A DNA stretch of 64,000 nucleotides. Source: Thiodiazotropha sp040506705 (lineage in GTDB: Bacteria > Pseudomonadota > Gammaproteobacteria > Chromatiales > Chromatiaceae). The notes below the pieces were generated by a model. That model had not been told where the DNA came from. It saw only the letters and a list, made by a program, of their open reading frames with translations, and searched no databases. The DNA lies in assembly GCA_040506705.1 (NCBI GenBank), contig JBEVWG010000013.1, forward strand, positions 1 to 64,000. Direction: 5' to 3'. Numbering within the stretch: position 1 is the stretch's first letter; every line of letters begins with the position of its first letter. Shown here in pieces: positions 1-9,096 of this stretch. The translations under genes and the position numbers were made by a program.

Positions 1-186
1 CTTTGTTGGTCTTTGGTTCGTTTGGTCACTTACCATTTAACCAACGAGGCCACCGCCTCTTCAAATGTGCGAAAGAAATTTTACGTTATCTGTTTTAAAG
101 AGCTTAATATGATGATTGATATTGTGCTGAATACGATAAAAAATCTATAGCAGTACATATATCAAAGCGCTTAGTTACTAAAGAGA

Positions 187-210
187 ACATCCCCGCGAAT
201 GCGGGGATGT
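187..210 (-). terminator. Hairpin downstream of pilA
   Basis: A perfect 10-bp inverted repeat with a 4-base loop (ACATCCCCGC / GCGGGGATGT) lies 19 bases after the pilA stop codon. On the minus strand it is followed by a moderately T-rich stretch rather than a pure T run. It is the obvious candidate for the pilA transcript end. Confidence 0.6.
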
Positions 211-228
211 ACCAGAGTTATTACAGAA

Positions 229-621
229 TTATGTGCGACATTCAGCCGGTACGTACTTTGTATCGGTGGAGGTTGTGCAGTCCCACTCTACGCCTACAGA
301 GGATTCGGTGGGTGTAAGAGTGACAGTAACTGTGCCAGCATTAGTTCCAGTGTCTATGTTTGCTGTGAGTACTCCAGCAGCACAAGAAACGGTTGTTCTG
401 TTTATTGAGCCAGTGTTTACGCCTGCGCAGTCATCAGCTGCTCCACTTGCAATATTTTCGCCGACTGTAGCTTTTGCGCCACTAGCAATTGCAAGGCCTT
501 CTGTAACCATAGCGCGTGCGGTGTAATCTTGGTATGCAGGGAGTGCGATCGCTGCCAAGATACCGATAATTGCAACTACGATCATGAGTTCAATGAGGGT
601 GAAGCCAGATTGTTTATTCAT
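229..621 (-). CDS. pilA: Type IV major pilin
   Basis: Structural subunit of the type IV pilus, held in the inner membrane until PilD cleaves its leader. The start at 621 is chosen over the longer frame (from 642) because GGAGA precedes it at good spacing and it gives a typical short leader, MNKQSG, before the cleavage/methylation site G|FTLIE. A hydrophobic helix (about residues 8-28) and the usual YQDYTARA region follow. Near the C-terminus two cysteines (WDC ... AEC) can form the D-region disulphide loop. About 130 residues, normal for a IVa pilin. It is transcribed alone from a sigma-54-type promoter, with its regulators pilR and pilS about 2.5 kb away on the same strand. PilA fits better than PilE because of this promoter and location. 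Confidence 0.9.
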   Translation of the reverse strand: MNKQSGFTLIELMIVVAIIGILAAIALPAYQDYTARAMVTEGLAIASGAKATVGENIASGAADDCAGVNTGSINRTTVSCAAGVLTANIDTGTNAGTVTVTLTPTESSVGVEWDCTTSTDTKYVPAECRT

Positions 622-714
622 AAATTTTCTCCAAACTATCAATGTTGTGTAGCGAGTTGTCGGCGATTTAGGTGGAAACTTTAATCCTGCGGTTCACCGG
701 CATACATTAATTAC

Positions 715-730
715 AGCATCTTCCATGCCA
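715..730 (-). promoter_or_regulatory. Sigma-54 promoter of pilA
   Basis: On the minus strand TGGCATGGAAGATGCT matches the -24/-12 consensus TGGCACG-N4-TTGCW, with invariant GG and GC at the right spacing. It predicts a start near position 703 and an untranslated leader of about 80 bases. PilS/PilR activation of pilA from sigma-54 promoters is established in Pseudomonas, and both regulators are encoded nearby. Confidence 0.8.
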
Positions 731-865
731 GGTGTTCCTGGCTGCATGTTGTTGAAGGTTTAATGTTTGTCTAATTAATTGATAATTAAGGAAATATAGT
801 GTAAATTGAGGCTGTGAGGAATTGGCGGTTAGATAAGGTTTTTTTGGAGTGGTTTAGTTTGCTGT

Positions 866-895
866 TGTCAGAAAGTGACAGAAATTGTCAGATCG
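866..895. promoter_or_regulatory. Putative PilR enhancer: three phased 10-bp repeats
   Basis: Three consecutive 10-bp units TGTCAGAAAG, TGACAGAAAT and TGTCAGATCG lie about 165-190 bases upstream of the predicted pilA transcription start. The 10-bp period puts each on the same helix face. PilR of Pseudomonas binds TGTC-containing sites upstream of pilA. Assignment to PilR is inferred from motif and position. No other feature is seen in 622-1025 apart from this and the promoter. Confidence 0.5.
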
Positions 896-1025
896 TCTTG
901 GCATGTGAGAATTTGTTAATGAGGGATGGTGTTTATTGACAGGATTAGTAATTTAAAAAGTGATAACTGGTTCTCGTTTTATGGTTGTGGGGTTTGTTTT
1001 GCGTTAACTACACTAGCTGGCAATT

Positions 1026-3098
1026 TCAGATTCTTGATTTTAAATGAATCAGATGCAGTTCTGGGTCCAATGCTTCCATTCCATCAACACCAAAAAAACC
1101 TATTAACTTTTCCTTTAGTTGTTGACCATTAGCTTCTGTCCAAAGTGAAGATTCTGTTTTGTCCGTCCATTCACCGGATTCTCGGTTAAATAATAGTTGT
1201 CTTATACCAAGTTCGTTGAATGGGTACATGGTTAATTGCCATTTGCCATGAATTACAGCCAGTGTTTTTTTTCTCATCACGCTTGGGTACCTATCAAGTA
1301 TGAGTTCCAATCGGCCCGAACTGTTGATGGTGAAAAACTCTGACATCGTATTGAGCAGGTCAGTATGAGAGGGTGATCTGGTGTTTAATGCAAATGTACT
1401 AAGTCCGGTTTCTAAAAATCTAAATCTGTCTGGGAGAGGCTCTTTCGGGTTAGATAAAAAGGGCGCTAAAGAGATGCCGGATAGTGATTTTTGTGATTCA
1501 GTGTCAATGGCCGTCAGTTCTAAAATGGTTGGCATAATGTCAATCAGAGTTGCTGGTGTTGTTTGTTTTGAATGTGGGGCTATCGGTTTGCTATCAATAT
1601 ACTGATTGATGCCCAACACGGCCTGGTTGATATTTGGTTCATTCAGATTGCTGCCATGACCGAATGAAAATTCCAGTGTTTTGAAATCATATGGGTTCTC
1701 ACCTGCCGGTGGAATATTTGATTCAGCAGTAAACGTTCTTGTTTGGAAGCCAAGTCCCTCGCCGTGATCTGATAATAAAACAATAATGGCGTTTTTTAAT
1801 CTGCCAGACTTGCCTAATGTATCAATTAATTGACCGACTTGATCGTCCGCTGCCTTGATCGCTTTATAGTGCCAATTGGTGCCTATGGGTGAGAAGTCCA
1901 GTTTTGGTGGTGGAGTGATGTTACCCCACTTATAAGGTGTATGAGCGATACAAAAATGTACCGCAAGGAAAATCGGTGAATCAAAATCCTGAGCTAATTC
2001 TCGATCTAGCTTGTCACTGAAGCGTTTGGGTAGATAACTTTTCCAGGCGGCACGGTTATAGGTTGTGAATGGAAATATTATTTCACTAACAGCAGGAAAA
2101 GCTGAAATACTTATATTAATGGCGGGTATATCAGATAGGGAAGACAATACGAAATCTGCTACACCTACATTCGGGCCGATAACTTTGTCAAAGCCCCACG
2201 AGTTGTCAATATTACTGAACTGACGGTCATCCATTGCTAAAAGTGTAGTATAACCAGCTGATTGTAGTTTTTTGGAGAGAAAGTCTGAGGTATCAATTCT
2301 ATTCAGTGGAAAGAGGTTGTCCCTGGCGCCGGTTTCTCTAGGATACTTGCCACTCAGTATTGATGTCCAGGCAGTGAACGTTCTACCAAGCGGTGTTACG
2401 GTATCTACAAATTGTACAGAGTCCTCCATGATTTTTCTGATATTCGGCAAGTAATCCTTGTATGCCTCATACTGATTTATGCTGAACGAGTCCACACCAA
2501 TTATAAATATGTTGGGTTTGTCAGAATGGTTATTTGCCTGAACAATAGTATTACTACGGTGCAGAAAAAAAGATAGGCAGAGAACAGAAACCACTAAACC
2601 TGCTGCGCGATAATTGATTCGTCCTCTCATCGCTTTAAAGAATAGTGACAAGAGTATAATGTTTGAGCCGATAATGACCGAAAGATTCAAAACGGTGTTG
2701 GAGTTGTAGACTATGCCTACTGCCCAATCGGAACGTGGAATAAGCATTGCATTTATAAAAGCAATCGATATATGCCAGAGTAATGTGTAGCCAACGCCAG
2801 TTAAGATTATCCGGAATGTGGAATAGTGAAGCACCGAGGGAACACGCTTGTATAAAGCTAATATGAAGGTGATGGGTGCGATATGGATGAGCATAACAGC
2901 AATGCAAAACTGCAGAATATCCCAAGCGGCACTAGGGTTCGACAATAGCTGCCTTAATAGGACCCATCCATGCGGCGGTATCGACTCTTCACCGTTAAAA
3001 GGAATTTGTAAATAGAGCAGGAAAAGCGCTATGCCGTAAGAAAGTAGAGATAGCTGAATGCTGGTGCTTTTTTTGATGTAAGCTTGAGTGTTATCCAT
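1026..3098 (-). CDS. Membrane-anchored sulfatase-fold hydrolase/transferase
   Basis: Member of the alkaline-phosphatase/sulfatase superfamily. Five or so hydrophobic segments (about residues 13-32, 62-82, 95-118, 136-155, 165-180) precede a periplasmic catalytic domain (about 194-690). That domain has the metal-binding start FIIGVDSFS (D203) and a later SDHGEGLGF metal motif. The residue that would be the formylglycine Cys/Ser in true sulfatases is Thr240 (context RTFTAWTSILSGKYP). A genuine sulfatase is therefore unlikely, and a phosphoryl-type transfer chemistry, as in LtaS/EptA-like enzymes, is more plausible. The substrate is unknown. It sits between pilA and pilR on the same strand, which raises but does not prove a link to pilin or envelope decoration. 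The 3099-3312 spacer shows no clear feature. Confidence 0.75.
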   Translation of the reverse strand: MDNTQAYIKKSTSIQLSLLSYGIALFLLYLQIPFNGEESIPPHGWVLLRQLLSNPSAAWDILQFCIAVMLIHIAPITFILALYKRVPSVLHYSTFRIILTGVGYTLLWHISIAFINAMLIPRSDWAVGIVYNSNTVLNLSVIIGSNIILLSLFFKAMRGRINYRAAGLVVSVLCLSFFLHRSNTIVQANNHSDKPNIFIIGVDSFSINQYEAYKDYLPNIRKIMEDSVQFVDTVTPLGRTFTAWTSILSGKYPRETGARDNLFPLNRIDTSDFLSKKLQSAGYTTLLAMDDRQFSNIDNSWGFDKVIGPNVGVADFVLSSLSDIPAINISISAFPAVSEIIFPFTTYNRAAWKSYLPKRFSDKLDRELAQDFDSPIFLAVHFCIAHTPYKWGNITPPPKLDFSPIGTNWHYKAIKAADDQVGQLIDTLGKSGRLKNAIIVLLSDHGEGLGFQTRTFTAESNIPPAGENPYDFKTLEFSFGHGSNLNEPNINQAVLGINQYIDSKPIAPHSKQTTPATLIDIMPTILELTAIDTESQKSLSGISLAPFLSNPKEPLPDRFRFLETGLSTFALNTRSPSHTDLLNTMSEFFTINSSGRLELILDRYPSVMRKKTLAVIHGKWQLTMYPFNELGIRQLLFNRESGEWTDKTESSLWTEANGQQLKEKLIGFFGVDGMEALDPELHLIHLKSRI

Positions 3099-3312
3099 GT
3101 AATAAATACTATTTTAATCAATAAGATGCGTGATTATTTGTCGTTAAGCCTGGAAGTTAGCGGGCATCAACAATAGAGACATAAGTACTATTCCTCAATA
3201 AGCATATCGGTAGAAAATCTTCTATCTTTAGAAGTGAGTGGTATATACTCTGGAGCCACCCCTATATGTCATGATGGCTGTCGCATCAATTGACATATTA
3301 ACAGGATTTGTA

Positions 3313-4662
3313 CTATTCAATGCCTAGTTTATTGAGTCTATATCGTAATGACCGAAGACTCATTCCTAACTTTTTTGCAGCCGCTGTACGGTTCCAGCGA
3401 GTATTTTCAAGTGCTTCAATAATCGTATCTCTTTCAAGTTGCTCCATTTTATCGTCAAGTGGGCGGTTGTTAAATTCGCTGCTCTGTTCGGCTAGTTGAT
3501 ATGTCGGAAGCTGCAGGTCCTTTGAGGTTAGTTCTGGTCCATCAAGCAGTGTGACCGAACGTTCAAGGATGTTCTCTAATTCTCTAATATTACCCGGGAA
3601 ATTATAGGCTTTTAGTTTTTTTAAGGCATCTGATGCGAGTTTTAATTTTGATAGTCCAGACTCTCTCGCAAAACGCGTGAGAAAGTGCTGCGCAAGAAGG
3701 GGGATGTCATCGGTTCTCTCTCTTAAAGGTGGCAAAGGAAGCTCGATGACATTAATCCTGTAGAATAAATCTTGTCTGAATTCGCCTTTTTCTACAAGTT
3801 GACTTAAGTCCTGGTGTGTCGCGCTAATGATGCGTACATCAATAGGTATTTCCTTCTGCCCTCCAACAGGCCGGATCATCTTTTCCTGAATGGCTCTTAA
3901 GAGTTTTACCTGCATGTGCAGTGGTAGGTCTGCAATCTCATCGAGAAACAGTGTGCCTCCATTCGCACTCAAAAAAAGGCCTGCATGGTCATTGGTTGCG
4001 CCAGTAAAACTGCCCTTTTTATGGCCAAATAACTCACTCTCCATAAGCTCATGCGGAATGGCCCCGCAGTTGACCCCAACAAAGGGGTGATCGACGCGAG
4101 GTCCTTGATGGTGAATCATTCGGGCAGCCAACTCTTTTCCTGTACCTGACTCTCCACTGATGTAGACTGGCGCCTGACTTCTTGCCAGTTTATCAATCAG
4201 CTTAGCGATACGGGTCATGGCAGGAGAGTTGCCCAGCATCGGTGGGTGAGTCTTGGTTGATTCCAAGACAGCTTCCTTTTGTTCGGGTTTCCGCTTGTTT
4301 AGCTTGATCGCTTGTTGTACCAGCTTTCGAAGCATTTCCAGATCAACAGGTTTGGATACAAAATCAAATGCACCCGCCTTTAAAGCTTCTATGGCAGACT
4401 CCATATTACCGTGAGCAGTGATCATGGCTACTGGGGTTTGGGGATAGGTCTGATTGATATGCCGTACCAGATCAATGCCATTCCCATCCGGCAGGCGCAT
4501 ATCCGACAGGCAGAGATCAAAGCTATGCTCCTCTAATAGTTTATGTGCTCCAGCCAGATCGAATACTGAGTGAGCGTCAATCCCCATGCGCATCAGGGTG
4601 ATTTCGAGAAGCTCGCAGATATCAGGTTCATCATCGACAATGAGTGCGGTAGGTTGGGTCAT
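3313..4662 (-). CDS. pilR: Sigma-54 response regulator of pilin transcription
   Basis: NtrC-type activator, 449 residues. It has a receiver domain (1-120) with acidic pocket D10/D11 and phospho-acceptor D54, an AAA+ domain with Walker A GESGTGKE and the sigma-54 contact loop GSFTGA, and a Fis-type helix-turn-helix at the C-terminus (AAAKKLGMSLRSLRYRLNK). Phosphorylated by PilS, it opens the sigma-54 promoter of pilA. Its start codon overlaps the end of pilS by 4 bases, the usual translationally coupled pair. The nearby sigma-54 promoter and pilin gene support PilR over other NtrC-family members. Complete, with no missing key residues. Confidence 0.92.
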   Translation of the reverse strand: MTQPTALIVDDEPDICELLEITLMRMGIDAHSVFDLAGAHKLLEEHSFDLCLSDMRLPDGNGIDLVRHINQTYPQTPVAMITAHGNMESAIEALKAGAFDFVSKPVDLEMLRKLVQQAIKLNKRKPEQKEAVLESTKTHPPMLGNSPAMTRIAKLIDKLARSQAPVYISGESGTGKELAARMIHHQGPRVDHPFVGVNCGAIPHELMESELFGHKKGSFTGATNDHAGLFLSANGGTLFLDEIADLPLHMQVKLLRAIQEKMIRPVGGQKEIPIDVRIISATHQDLSQLVEKGEFRQDLFYRINVIELPLPPLRERTDDIPLLAQHFLTRFARESGLSKLKLASDALKKLKAYNFPGNIRELENILERSVTLLDGPELTSKDLQLPTYQLAEQSSEFNNRPLDDKMEQLERDTIIEALENTRWNRTAAAKKLGMSLRSLRYRLNKLGIE

Positions 4663-6302
4663 GCTTTTTGCTTCCGGCGTTGCCAGGTTTCAAAATGAAG
4701 GCGAAAACAACTTCCACCTGTTGGGCCGGGAATGTACTCCAGACGGATATGATTGGTTTCACATAACTCTTTGGCTATATATAGACCAAGCCCGGTTCCA
4801 GCGTTTCTCGTGGTGAAAAAGGGTTCGAATATCTGCTTTGCAGTTTCGGGAGCAATGCCAGGTCCATTATCCACAACATCGAGTATGGGGTGTGGGTAAT
4901 CCTGGATAGTCCCACCGACGATTCTCAATAGTAAAGTCTTCGCGTCACAGTGCTCTCTTGCATTATTGCAGAGGTTTGTGAGTATCTGCCTTAACTGTTC
5001 TGGATCGGCAAAAACTTCTGTCACTTCAGGTTCGATCTGTAAACGAATGTTGTCTTCATTGAACCCCTGGTGTTTTATTAATTCGGCGATGAGTTTTTTC
5101 AGCCAAGGCCTCAGTTGTATCATAACCTGCTGACCTGGTTCGCGGCGTGAGAGCTGCAGGACATTTTCAATAACCTGGTTAACTCTTGCAGCATTGGTGG
5201 TTATGATTTCAGTTAAACGTTTGTCAGCAACATTAAGATCTGGAGACTCTTGAAAAAGTTGGCTGGCGTGGCTTATGGCACCCAACGGATTGCGGATCTC
5301 ATGGGCTATGCTGGCAGTAAGCCGGCCTAGTGACGCAAGCTTCATCTGTTGCGCCTCACGGGTGATCTGGGATGTGTCTTCCAGGAATATCAACATGTCG
5401 CCCTGGCCTTCTTCGCTCAGGGCATTGAATTGAGCTTTTAGCTCCGGACCTTGACTTTGGCTGCGGAATGAGAGGCGCTGCTTCCGTTTCGGGGTACTGC
5501 GTTTGCGCAGGATATGCGCAAGTTCTGGAGAAGCTTTGGCTATATGACTTCCTGTTGTGGCGGAAGGCATTCCCAGCAAATGCCAGGCAGGATCATTCAT
5601 CATGATGATTCTGCCTGATGAATCGATGACCAAGACACCCGTGCGCATATGTTTTATGACATAAGCATTGATCTTTGCTAAATGGTCCAGCTCATTGGCC
5701 CTCGATTCAGCAAGGCGTTCACTGGCTCTTGCCCGGCTGCTTAAAACCCAGGTAAGGAGCGCCGTGGCGAAATATACAGCGCCAAGGAAACCCGCTTGAA
5801 TGAATTGAGGGGGTGAGGTTCTGCTTAGGCTGGCATGAATCTGATCTGTGATCACCGCTAAAGCGGCTATGGCAGCAAACAGCAGCGCAGCTCTCCCGCC
5901 CATAATCAGTGCGCCTGCAGTAATAGAGACAGCGATCAACATACCCATGCCTGTCTGGATGCCGCCACTGGCATGCATCAGGAGCGTAATCGCGAGAATA
6001 TCAACAAATAGAGCCAGGTACGCCTGATGTTCTGGATTTGGGGAGCGCCACAAGAAGAATATTGCGGAGGCTATGGTTAGAGTTGTATAGGTATTGATTG
6101 TAATTGAAAAGAGCTTCGGATCTTTTGAACCCAGAAATAGCGGCCCACTGTCCGCATAGAAAAAAAACAGCAAAGCAAGGGATAGAGTGATTCGATAGAG
6201 TTGGAAAAGTCTCAGGGATCGCCAGTGTGATCCTTCACTTTGGTCCGTGGGAAGTGGCTGTGTAGCAACCACACTCTCCAGTTTCGAAAGCCAGTTACTC
6301 AT
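4659..6302 (-). CDS. pilS: PilS sensor histidine kinase
   Basis: Membrane kinase that phosphorylates PilR. About six transmembrane segments fill residues 30-190, followed by a PAS-like domain (about 205-310). The H-box SIAHEIRNPLGA carries phospho-acceptor His334. An HATPase_c domain follows with N-box NLCNNAREH and G-boxes DNGPGIAP and GTGLGLYIAKEL. 547 residues, in the family range. It lies between the small PP0621-type gene upstream (8-base overlap) and pilR downstream (4-base overlap), so all three probably share one transcript. In Pseudomonas the kinase senses pilin levels in the membrane. That function is taken from the family. Confidence 0.92.
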   Translation of the reverse strand: MSNWLSKLESVVATQPLPTDQSEGSHWRSLRLFQLYRITLSLALLFFFYADSGPLFLGSKDPKLFSITINTYTTLTIASAIFFLWRSPNPEHQAYLALFVDILAITLLMHASGGIQTGMGMLIAVSITAGALIMGGRAALLFAAIAALAVITDQIHASLSRTSPPQFIQAGFLGAVYFATALLTWVLSSRARASERLAESRANELDHLAKINAYVIKHMRTGVLVIDSSGRIIMMNDPAWHLLGMPSATTGSHIAKASPELAHILRKRSTPKRKQRLSFRSQSQGPELKAQFNALSEEGQGDMLIFLEDTSQITREAQQMKLASLGRLTASIAHEIRNPLGAISHASQLFQESPDLNVADKRLTEIITTNAARVNQVIENVLQLSRREPGQQVMIQLRPWLKKLIAELIKHQGFNEDNIRLQIEPEVTEVFADPEQLRQILTNLCNNAREHCDAKTLLLRIVGGTIQDYPHPILDVVDNGPGIAPETAKQIFEPFFTTRNAGTGLGLYIAKELCETNHIRLEYIPGPTGGSCFRLHFETWQRRKQKA

Positions 6303-6543
6303 TATCAGGTGGTATTTTCGATTCAGCAGCTAAGAGATGATCCTTGCTGCAAAAATAGACCCCTCTCTTTTCTACGGCCTCGTTTTTAGGTATATGCAGG
6401 CCACAGTGGTCACATTTCACGCTTTCCACCGATTTTACCTGTCGATTTGCACCCTTTTGATCAGATTTCAAACGAGCGAAATGGCGTACTATGAGGTAGA
6501 TGCCCCATATTGCAAGTCCGAAGAATATAGTTTTAAGTCCCAT
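6295..6543 (-). CDS. PP0621-family small membrane protein
   Basis: 82-residue protein with one N-terminal membrane helix (about 5-23) and a cytosolic CDHC...C zinc-ribbon-like stretch (CDHCGLHIPKNEAV, then YFCSKDH). This arrangement is typical of the PP0621 family found directly upstream of pilS in many gammaproteobacteria. It overlaps pilS by 8 bases and is presumably cotranscribed. Function unknown; the cysteines suggest metal binding. A role in pilus signalling would be inference from context alone. Confidence 0.75.
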   Translation of the reverse strand: MGLKTIFFGLAIWGIYLIVRHFARLKSDQKGANRQVKSVESVKCDHCGLHIPKNEAVEKRGVYFCSKDHLLAAESKIPPDNE

Positions 6544-6722
6544 TCAATCAATTGTTTATGATGTCTAAGACGTAGTCAAACCGGATTGGCCAATCGATGT
6601 GATATGTACGACCTTTCCTTGGTTTAGGGTTGTGGTTGTGGACGCTAGTTGCAGAGAAGCTTGCAACCTCGGTCACAATGGTCTGGAATGCGGCCTGAAA
6701 TAACGCTGTCAGGAGTTATCGT

Positions 6723-8327
6723 TTGAATCTCAAAATACAGATTGCCCAGCTCAATTTTCTGGTTGGAGATATTGAAGGGAATGCACAGAGAATTATTGAG
6801 GTAGCGGAATCGGGCCGAAAAGATGTAGATGTGATTGTTTTTCCTGAGCTGGCGATTACTGGGTATCCCCCAGAGGACCTGTTACTGCGTAGCCATTTTA
6901 TTCAACGGGTTGAGAGAGCGATTGAACTGATTCGGTCATCTGTACCGGAGATCTGTCTGGTGATTGGATACCCTCGGTTCAGTGAGGGGAAGCTGTTTAA
7001 TGCGGCCGGGGTCTTGTATGGCAGTGAGGTGATTGCTGAATATGAGAAACATAAGCTGCCGAATTACAGTGTGTTTGATGAAAAGCGCTATTTCACACCA
7101 GGTCAGGAGGCGGTGGTATTTGATCTCAAGGGTATCCAGGTTGGAGTGACCATTTGTGAGGATATCTGGGAAGAAGAGCCGGTGGCGCTGAGTCGAGCTG
7201 CGGGCGCTCAACTCATATTAAACCTGAATGCATCTCCCTTCCACATAGGGAAGGCGCCTGAACGGGAGGCGTTGGTGCAGCGTCGTGCAAGTGAGAATCA
7301 TATTCCGATTATCTACGCCAATTTGGTTGGGGGACAGGATGAGCTGGTCTTTGATGGCGGCTCTTTTGTGGTGGATGCTGAGGGAGATCTGATTCACAGG
7401 GCCGGCTTTTTCGAAGAATCTCTAGCCACTGTCGAAATTGAATGCAGGCCAGAGCCGATTCCTATTTCCACTGGCATAGAACCTCTGATGAGCGAAGCGC
7501 AAAGAGTCTATGGTGCTCTGGTGCTCGGTGTGCGTGATTATGTGCAGAAGAATGGCTTCAATGGTGCAATTATCGGGCTTTCAGGGGGGGTGGATTCCGC
7601 CCTTACCTTGGCGATTGCTGCGGATGCACTGGGTCCGGAACGGGTTGAAGTGGTGTTGATGCCATCCCGTTACACCGCAGAGATGAGTAATCAGGATGCA
7701 GTGGCCGAGGCTGAGGCTCTGGGTGTGCACTACCGAACGATCTCTATCGAACCGGCGTTTGATGCCTTCCTTGAGATGTTGAGCGAAGAGTTTGCAGGTA
7801 AGCCCGTCGACGTAACGGAAGAGAACATCCAGGCCCGCTGTCGGGGCATCATATTGATGGCGATCAGCAATAAAAAGGGTCGGATTTTGTTAACTACCGG
7901 TAATAAAAGTGAAATGTCGGTTGGTTACGCCACCTTGTATGGCGATATGGCAGGTGGTTTTGCGCCAATCAAAGATGTGCCTAAGACCTTGGTATACAAG
8001 CTTTGCAGATATCGTAACGGTTTGTCCCCGGTTATTCCTCAGCGGGTTCTGGAAAGACCGCCTTCAGCTGAATTGGCGCCGGATCAGAAAGATAGCGACT
8101 CTCTGCCCGACTATCCTGTTCTTGATGAGATTCTTGAGCGATATGTCGAGCAGGATCAGGATCTATCAGAAATAACGGAAGCTGGATTCAACCAGGCGAT
8201 TGTTGAGCGGGTAATCCGAATGGTGGATCGCAACGAATACAAACGACGCCAGGCGCCACCTGGAGTGAAAATCACCAGGCGTGCCTATGGACGTGACCGA
8301 CGCTATCCATTGACCTGGCAGAAATGA
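6723..8327 (+). CDS. nadE: Glutamine-dependent NAD+ synthetase
   Basis: Makes NAD+ from nicotinate adenine dinucleotide, ATP and glutamine. The N-terminal nitrilase-type glutaminase domain has the E-K-C triad: Glu42 (FPELAITGYPP), Lys111 (KHKLPNY) and Cys145 (VTICEDIW). The C-terminal synthetase domain has the ATP-pyrophosphatase P-loop SGGVDS (about 287-292) and the late motif ERPPSAEL. 534 residues, normal for the two-domain form. The start is a TTG codon, supported by AGGAG about 8 bases upstream; no in-frame ATG is as well placed. It precedes the PII gene on the same strand, with a 324-base spacer. Confidence 0.93.
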   Translation: MNLKIQIAQLNFLVGDIEGNAQRIIEVAESGRKDVDVIVFPELAITGYPPEDLLLRSHFIQRVERAIELIRSSVPEICLVIGYPRFSEGKLFNAAGVLYGSEVIAEYEKHKLPNYSVFDEKRYFTPGQEAVVFDLKGIQVGVTICEDIWEEEPVALSRAAGAQLILNLNASPFHIGKAPEREALVQRRASENHIPIIYANLVGGQDELVFDGGSFVVDAEGDLIHRAGFFEESLATVEIECRPEPIPISTGIEPLMSEAQRVYGALVLGVRDYVQKNGFNGAIIGLSGGVDSALTLAIAADALGPERVEVVLMPSRYTAEMSNQDAVAEAEALGVHYRTISIEPAFDAFLEMLSEEFAGKPVDVTEENIQARCRGIILMAISNKKGRILLTTGNKSEMSVGYATLYGDMAGGFAPIKDVPKTLVYKLCRYRNGLSPVIPQRVLERPPSAELAPDQKDSDSLPDYPVLDEILERYVEQDQDLSEITEAGFNQAIVERVIRMVDRNEYKRRQAPPGVKITRRAYGRDRRYPLTWQK

Positions 8328-8651
8328 AGTATTATTAACTCGGTACCTGAATAAACCTGGATTCAGCAGTCGATCGATGAAAAATCGATGTAAGATGAAG
8401 AAATACGCTTTATATCAGTGCCTTGTATGATATTATTTCGTTTCTGAACCTTTGGAATTATAATATTTCACCCTTTGCGTTTGCGAGGGTACTCCGAGGA
8501 TTGGCACAATCGAGTCGAACAGTGCTGAGATCCCGGTTTTATTAATATCTGAGCAACATTACTGGTATATCGGGGTGGGTCATAGACTAGCCGGATGGCT
8601 GGGCGTTACAATCCCTATTGCTATGATTATCCCTACGAGAGCAGAGTAACA
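8328..8651 (+). other. Spacer between nadE and PII gene
   Basis: No coding region is convincing. It holds one copy of a short dispersed repeat (8352-8380, see 51324-51352) and presumably the PII promoter. TGGCAC at about 8500 lacks a correctly spaced GC element, so no sigma-54 site is called. Confidence 0.4.
8352..8380 (+). repeat. Dispersed 29-bp repeat, copy 1
   Basis: Begins TAAACCTGGATTCAGCAGT and matches 25 of 29 bases with positions 51324-51352. Both copies are intergenic, downstream of plus-strand genes (nadE and pilU). Confidence 0.5.
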
Positions 8652-8990
8652 ATGAAAAAAGTTGAAGCAATCATCAAGCCTTTCAAACTCGAGGATGTAC
8701 GTGAAGCCCTATCAGAGGTGGGTATAACTGGTATGACCGCCACAGAAGTCAAAGGATTTGGTCGACAAAAAGGGCATACTGAGCTCTACCGTGGTGCTGA
8801 ATATGTTGTCGATTTTCTGCCTAAAGTGAAATTAGAACTGGTTGTAGCAAGTGATCAGGTTCAGGCTTGTATCGATGCCATTACCAATGCGGCGCGGACC
8901 GGTAAAATCGGTGACGGCAAGATTTTTGTCTCTCCTGTAGAGCAGGTAATCAGGATTAGAACAGGGGAAGAGAACGAAGCTGCAATCTAA
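8652..8990 (+). CDS. glnB: PII nitrogen-regulatory protein
   Basis: Small trimeric signal protein that reports glutamine, 2-oxoglutarate and ATP/ADP status to glutamine synthetase adenylylation, NtrB or AmtB. 112 residues from the internal start at 8652, which yields the canonical MKKVEAIIKPF N-terminus. The upstream in-frame start at 8595 would add 19 atypical residues. The T-loop carries the uridylylation site Tyr51 (ELYRGAEYVVDFLPK), and the C-terminal signature TGKIGDGKIFV is intact. Residues such as EVGITGMT and HTELYRGAEY resemble GlnB more than GlnK, and no amtB is adjacent, so the GlnB name is preferred, though the paralogue assignment is not certain. Confidence 0.88.
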   Translation: MKKVEAIIKPFKLEDVREALSEVGITGMTATEVKGFGRQKGHTELYRGAEYVVDFLPKVKLELVVASDQVQACIDAITNAARTGKIGDGKIFVSPVEQVIRIRTGEENEAAI

Positions 8991-9026
8991 AACAGCAGCA
9001 AAAAACAACTTTTTCTGACCTATATG

Positions 9027-9046
9027 ACCCCATCGACTGTTGGGGT
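9027..9046 (+). terminator. Hairpin after PII gene
   Basis: ACCCCA / TGGGGT stem with an 8-base loop between the convergent PII gene and bamD, followed by TTGTC. A modest candidate; it could serve either direction. Confidence 0.4.
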
Positions 9047-9096
9047 TTGTCAATTCGACCCGTCTGATTACATCGAATTGGCAAGGTTAGATCTTG

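Noticed and set aside
8495..8515. TGGCAC before the PII gene as a sigma-54 site
   Set aside because: No GC element at the required spacing.
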